NCBI GenBank assembly: GCA_038239345.1
Contig: JBBSEX010000073.1
Span: forward strand, 1-10,250
Reading direction: 5' to 3'
Length of the DNA stretch: 10,250 nucleotides
From: JBBSEX01 sp038239345
GTDB taxonomy: Bacteria > Acidobacteriota > Terriglobia > Bryobacterales > Bryobacteraceae
Position numbers and translations under genes: made by a program. Below are positions 7,426 through 10,250 of this stretch, in pieces; positions within the stretch are counted from its first letter, which is position 1, and every line of letters begins with the position of its first letter. The notes beneath the pieces are model-generated. The model had not been told where the DNA came from and did not search any database. It worked only from the letters and a program-made list of their open reading frames with translations.

Positions 7426-7751
7426 AGATTCTCCGGAATTGTAACGCCAAAGCCTAGCGCGGTATTCTCGCAAGGACTTAGAAAATTGTAGACGTGCCCG
7501 ACGGTTTGGAGGGCACCCCCGGTCAGTAGCATTCCCGGTATCATTTGATGTGCACGTGTGCAGCGCCCAAATAGAACGTCCTGGTACATCGTCAACATGA
7601 AGCGCTGGATGCCTTCCGGATCGTATTTGACTACTGGAAATCGACGCGACCAGATGCTGTCCATCGTGGTGGCCAGGCCGTACGCGCCGGCCTCCGCGCC
7701 AGCCCAGTAATAAATTACACTCTGCAGATGGTAGGCAACTTGATTCGCCAT
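7422..7751 (-). CDS. Unrecognised 109-aa protein translationally coupled to the outer-membrane protein
   Basis: No family was recognised. The protein has no signal peptide. It is moderately hydrophobic and aromatic near the N-terminus (SVIYYWAGAEAGAYGLATTM, residues 11-30) and again around 72-90 (PGMLLTGGALQTVGHVYNF), but neither stretch is long and apolar enough to call a membrane helix with confidence. Cysteines are at 64 and 94. TAGGAGG lies 5 nt before the ATG, a near-ideal Shine-Dalgarno, so this is very likely a translated gene. Its TGA overlaps the GTG of the 542-aa gene, so the two should be made in fixed ratio and may act together. It lies downstream of the 516-aa secreted protein in the same direction. 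Confidence 0.75.
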   Translation of the reverse strand: MANQVAYHLQSVIYYWAGAEAGAYGLATTMDSIWSRRFPVVKYDPEGIQRFMLTMYQDVLFGRCTRAHQMIPGMLLTGGALQTVGHVYNFLSPCENTALGFGVTIPENL

Positions 7752-7775
7752 TAATCCTCCTAGAAAATTACAGTC

Positions 7776-7847
7776 TCAGTTAGTAAAGCGCAAAGCGAGC
7801 CGGAAAGGGACTATCCTCACGATCCGGCTTTCGGCCTCGCGAGTCAT
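7776..7847 (-). CDS. Probable 23-aa cationic peptide ORF
   Basis: This small ORF lies in the 202-bp gap between the 516-aa and 109-aa genes. It begins MTREAESRIV, continues through RIVRIVPFRLALRF and ends at a TGA 24 nt before the 109-aa ATG. AAAGGAG (minus strand, 7863-7857) stands 9 nt before the ATG, a strong ribosome-binding site with no other gene to serve. The peptide carries five arginines alternating with aliphatic and aromatic residues, so it could form a cationic amphipathic helix or strand. A 7-bp inverted repeat, AGCCGGA (7798-7804) with TCCGGCT (7823-7829), lies inside it and could fold in the mRNA. It may be a small effector, a leader peptide controlling the next gene, or a chance ORF. 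Confidence 0.4.
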   Translation of the reverse strand: MTREAESRIVRIVPFRLALRFTN

Positions 7848-7953
7848 GGTCCAGTTCTCCTTTCCGGCCCAGAGCCGTAGGGTGGAAAACTTCAAAAACG
7901 CAGTGAGCACAGCATCCTAGACACGTAGGCCGTGCGGTTCCGGTACGCTTTTG

Positions 7954-9504
7954 TCACTCGAAATTTGGCAGGACGCTGCAGACGATTGCGACAATTTGCG
8001 GCACGTCGGTCGTGTCCTCGGCGGTGAACGAGCGGGACGCGTCATCGAATTTCACATCAGAACTGCTGCGGTTGTAACTGCCGCCGAACCCAAACGGCCC
8101 TATCGATATGCCGCCGCCAGCCGAGAAGCTGCTCTTCACGACGGAGTAGTCCTGCTGGGACATGGTGGCGGACACCTTCGGCCGGTAGGCGACGATGATC
8201 TGAGCGCTCATTAGCCGTAGAACCCCGTTCTGCCCCCACAGTTGAGTCTGACCAGTTGCGACCGGGCCGGTCTTAAGAAAAGGCCCGTTCTGCAGCGCCT
8301 GTACCGCAGTTCCGTTGAACCACTGTCCCGGGGTGATGGTGAACACCCCGATATTTCTGGCACTGAACGCGATGCGGAACTGGTCGCTCGAACTGTCAAA
8401 GGAGTAGGAACTTCCGCCGGCCGAGGCGCCGAAGCTGAAGAATCCGATACCGTATGACGCGGATGCACCCCAGGACGTGCTTTCCATCTTCTGCTCGCCG
8501 CTACTCTTGTTCATCGTGAACGCCCACTTCGGCGGCGCGTTCGCCGGAATGGCCTTCGAGGTCTCGATGAACTGGCTCAAATCAGGATCGATCGAGTAGG
8601 TGCGGTAGAAGGCTTTCTTGGACCCAGGCGCGGCGCCGGACGGGTCGGCGGACGACGCAGCTTGGCCTTGGTAGGATATGTTGTTATAGTCGATCAGCAG
8701 GTTGGCCGCAAACGCGTAGCCGCCGCCCGCCTGGTTGAGTAGGGCGGTCCAGGCTTGGGCGTACAGGTCGGTCTGGGCCTGCAGTGCGGACAGCTTCGGT
8801 GCTTCGAATTTGGAGAACCAATCTTCATAGCTCATACGGTTGCCGGGTGGCAGGGCTGACTGCTTTGCGTCGAACTCAACCCATCGGTCGATGCTTTTCA
8901 GCTGCTCCTCCGATTGCGCCTGGACGGCGTTATCGTACTTAATCCTAGCCTTGTCCGCCTTCGCTTGCAGCTGCTGGTTCGGGGGCTGGATATCCAGGTT
9001 GTCCAAGAAAATCCTGTAGCCGACGTCCAGCGTCTCCTGCGTCGTGCGGTAGATCGGGCCCCACGCTGGCAGCGAGTTCCCGAGCAATCTCCAAGCACGG
9101 TAGTTCCCGTACTTCGCATCGTTCCAGGCCGCGTCGGTCGGAACCGTAACAAGCTGGATGCCTTTCCATGGCGCCCCGCCGGAGATCTTTTCGACGAAGC
9201 CTTCGGCCACCATGCGCCACGGATCCGGGAGATTCGGGCCTCCGGGAGGGAGAATTGAAGCAAAGTCGAACTGCTTGTCGAGGGATTTGTTTTCCAGGGT
9301 GAGGAAGTCTAGGTAAATCTTCTCGGATTTAGCCAGGGCCTCTTTGGCGGGCAGGAGCGTGGCCCCAGGTTTCTTCTTCAGTTCCTCCGCGTAATGCTTG
9401 ACGTCAGCGGCATTCCGTGTGGACTTGGGAGTGGTCTTCGGAAGGGACTGCGAATATATGCAAAAAGGAACTGCCACGATTATCAACCAACTCGTAATTG
9501 ACAT
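7954..9504 (-). CDS. Secreted 516-aa protein with two Gly/Ser-rich hairpin-like segments
   Basis: I do not recognise the family. The N-terminus MSITSWLIIVAVPFCIYSQS is a Sec-type signal peptide with likely cleavage near residue 18. Residues 30-260 are helical and charged with several Trp, probably a helix-rich globular or coiled-coil domain (EELKKKPGATLLPAKEALAK; QQLQAKADKARIKYDNAVQA). Residues 345-384 and 458-500 each contain a run of small residues alternating with Phe/Tyr/Ile (YGIGFFSFGASAGGSSYSFD and SIGPFGFGGSYNRSSSDVKF). These look like two copies of one beta-hairpin unit, separated by a beta-rich stretch. The frame continues eight codons upstream to a TTG, but I choose the ATG at 9504 because AAGGAG stands 8 nt before it and the signal peptide then starts normally. 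Membrane-inserting hairpins are a possibility, not a demonstrated function. Confidence 0.82.
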   Translation of the reverse strand: MSITSWLIIVAVPFCIYSQSLPKTTPKSTRNAADVKHYAEELKKKPGATLLPAKEALAKSEKIYLDFLTLENKSLDKQFDFASILPPGGPNLPDPWRMVAEGFVEKISGGAPWKGIQLVTVPTDAAWNDAKYGNYRAWRLLGNSLPAWGPIYRTTQETLDVGYRIFLDNLDIQPPNQQLQAKADKARIKYDNAVQAQSEEQLKSIDRWVEFDAKQSALPPGNRMSYEDWFSKFEAPKLSALQAQTDLYAQAWTALLNQAGGGYAFAANLLIDYNNISYQGQAASSADPSGAAPGSKKAFYRTYSIDPDLSQFIETSKAIPANAPPKWAFTMNKSSGEQKMESTSWGASASYGIGFFSFGASAGGSSYSFDSSSDQFRIAFSARNIGVFTITPGQWFNGTAVQALQNGPFLKTGPVATGQTQLWGQNGVLRLMSAQIIVAYRPKVSATMSQQDYSVVKSSFSAGGGISIGPFGFGGSYNRSSSDVKFDDASRSFTAEDTTDVPQIVAIVCSVLPNFE

Positions 9505-9732
9505 TAGAAGTCTCCTTGGACGCGACAACGTTTCATAGAGTACCGAAAACCTGTATTGTTTTCTTTCCTCTCACTTAACAGAGCGGAAACGGCCAATAAA
9601 TTGGGACATCATATCTGCGGCTCGAGAATGAGCTGCGGCTGTGGTCACTCCATGCCGGAATCGCGGAGCAGGGCAGCGGGCGCGGCGCGGAGCGGAAGCT
9701 CCTGTTCTTGTGAATGTAGGTGGAATCAACGT
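9505..9732 (-). other. 228-bp gap upstream of the secreted-protein gene
   Basis: I see no convincing gene here. The part nearest the 516-aa gene is AT-rich (about 9540-9600) and could hold a promoter, but no paired -35/-10 hexamers stand out. The most upstream part is GC-rich. A plus-strand frame through this gap encodes a Cys-rich start but is not supported. No terminator hairpin with a T-run was found. Confidence 0.4.
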
Positions 9733-10059
9733 TCAAGAAACGGCCGGGGGGGAAGAAAGAGGGTCAACGCAGACCATGGCGATGCCTGCGGATTCTTCCT
9801 GAATCTCCTGCAGGAGCACTTCTCCGAAAAGAGGCCCGTAGAGGAGAGCAGCAGCAACCTGGGGGTCTGCCTTTGGGGATAGGCTGAAGGGATGATCCCA
9901 CAAACACCCTTCAAACGACTCTCCGAGCAGTTCTGCATAATGTGATCCTATGGCATCCGAGTCGTGGCAGTGCCGGTTTACCTCGATCTCCCAGACTTCG
10001 ATGACGTCTTCCGGACCATTCTGAACTGGGACGGCCTCGGTTTCATCTTTCGGGTTCAC
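9733..10059 (-). CDS. Unrecognised small acidic protein (108 aa)
   Basis: No family was recognised. The protein is acidic and without a signal peptide or membrane segment. Readable segments include EDVIEVWEIEVNRHCHDSD and AALLYGPLFGEVLLQEIQEE. Cysteines are near residues 31, 52 and 95. The start is uncertain. I choose the GTG at 10059, but a TTG at 10074 would overlap the upstream stop as TTGA, and neither has a Shine-Dalgarno. Coding is supported by its protein-like composition and tight spacing to the preceding gene. A run of seven G's (9746-9752) lies just before the stop, so the last few residues (SSPPAVS) could be altered by a slippage or sequencing error. It probably belongs to the same minus-strand operon. 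Confidence 0.6.
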   Translation of the reverse strand: MNPKDETEAVPVQNGPEDVIEVWEIEVNRHCHDSDAIGSHYAELLGESFEGCLWDHPFSLSPKADPQVAAALLYGPLFGEVLLQEIQEESAGIAMVCVDPLSSPPAVS

Positions 10060-10070
10060 GGCCAGGGAGT

Positions 10071-10250
10071 TCAACAGTTTTCGTCGCCGAACGCGTTCCA
10101 AAACGCTACGGGATTTCCAGTTGCGTCCGCAGGATAAATTTCTGTGCGATCAACCTTTGGGAATGGGAGTTCCGGCTTCTCGATTGGAAACCAATTTTGA
10201 ACTGGCCCTTCTTGATCTTCTCCGCCAACTCGATTCCACTGATCACAACC
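10071..10250 (-). CDS. C-terminal end of an unrecognised protein (59 aa visible, partial)
   Basis: One minus-strand frame is open from the right edge to a TGA at 10073-10071 and reads like real protein, rich in Trp, Pro, Glu and Asp: for example GPVQNWFPIEKPELPFPK, then EIYPADATGNPVAFWNAF, ending GDENC. The other two minus-strand frames are less protein-like; one of them (the frame of the 108-aa gene) has stops at 10152-10150 and 10245-10243. The start and any domain lie outside the window. It ends 11 nt before the GTG of the 108-aa gene, or overlaps it if the TTG start is used, so the two look like operon neighbours. No function can be given. Confidence 0.55.
   Translation of the reverse strand, partial: GCDQWNRVGGEDQEGPVQNWFPIEKPELPFPKVDRTEIYPADATGNPVAFWNAFGDENC

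Noticed and set aside
7857..7953. Search for a terminator after the 516-aa gene; a GTTTTTG run and partial repeats are present
   Set aside because: No stable stem immediately precedes the T-run, so an intrinsic terminator is not supported.
9556..9882. Plus-strand frame with a Cys/Gly-rich segment (MSCGCGHSM, SSCSCEC) that looks superficially like a RiPP core
   Set aside because: It has no ribosome-binding site, overlaps the 108-aa gene antisense, lies more than 4 kb from the cyclodehydratase, and its composition is what a GC-rich antisense frame would give.

Overview
The window looks like a moderately GC-rich, Gram-negative soil bacterium, most probably an Acidobacteriota of the Solibacter type. 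This is inferred from three things. There is an ECF sigma factor overlapping a Ser/Thr kinase with a TPR tail, an arrangement common in that phylum. There is a predicted outer-membrane beta-barrel. There are also several large secreted proteins I cannot assign. No rRNA, tRNA or CRISPR was seen.

Layout. (1) Positions 1-203 are the end of an IS6/IS26-family insertion sequence: the N-terminus of its transposase (minus strand, running off the left edge) and its terminal inverted repeat. (2) Positions 303-2997 (plus strand) hold a two-gene signalling unit: an ECF sigma factor and, overlapping it by 11 nt, a Hanks-type Ser/Thr kinase with TPR repeats. (3) Positions 3002-5101 (minus strand, converging on the kinase with 4 bp between the stops) encode a fused TOMM cyclodehydratase. 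It has a leader-binding domain, a zinc-binding E1/ThiF-like domain and a YcaO domain, and is the kind of enzyme that makes azol(in)e-containing ribosomal peptides. A 67-bp gap separates it from a divergent 169-aa gene of unknown function (5169-5678). No standard precursor peptide, dehydrogenase or transporter lies alongside. (4) Positions 5797-10250 are a minus-strand run. In transcription order it contains the tail of an unknown gene, a 108-aa unknown protein, a 516-aa secreted protein with two similar Gly/Ser-rich beta-hairpin-like segments, a probable 23-aa cationic peptide ORF with a strong ribosome-binding site, a 109-aa unknown protein, and a 542-aa outer-membrane beta-barrel protein coupled to it by a GTGA start/stop overlap.

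How the parts work together is only partly readable. The sigma factor and kinase very likely form one regulatory module. The minus-strand run looks like a cell-envelope or secretion operon of unknown purpose. The cyclodehydratase with its divergent partner is the best candidate for an undescribed peptide-modification system; the partner could be the substrate, an accessory protein or an unrelated neighbour.
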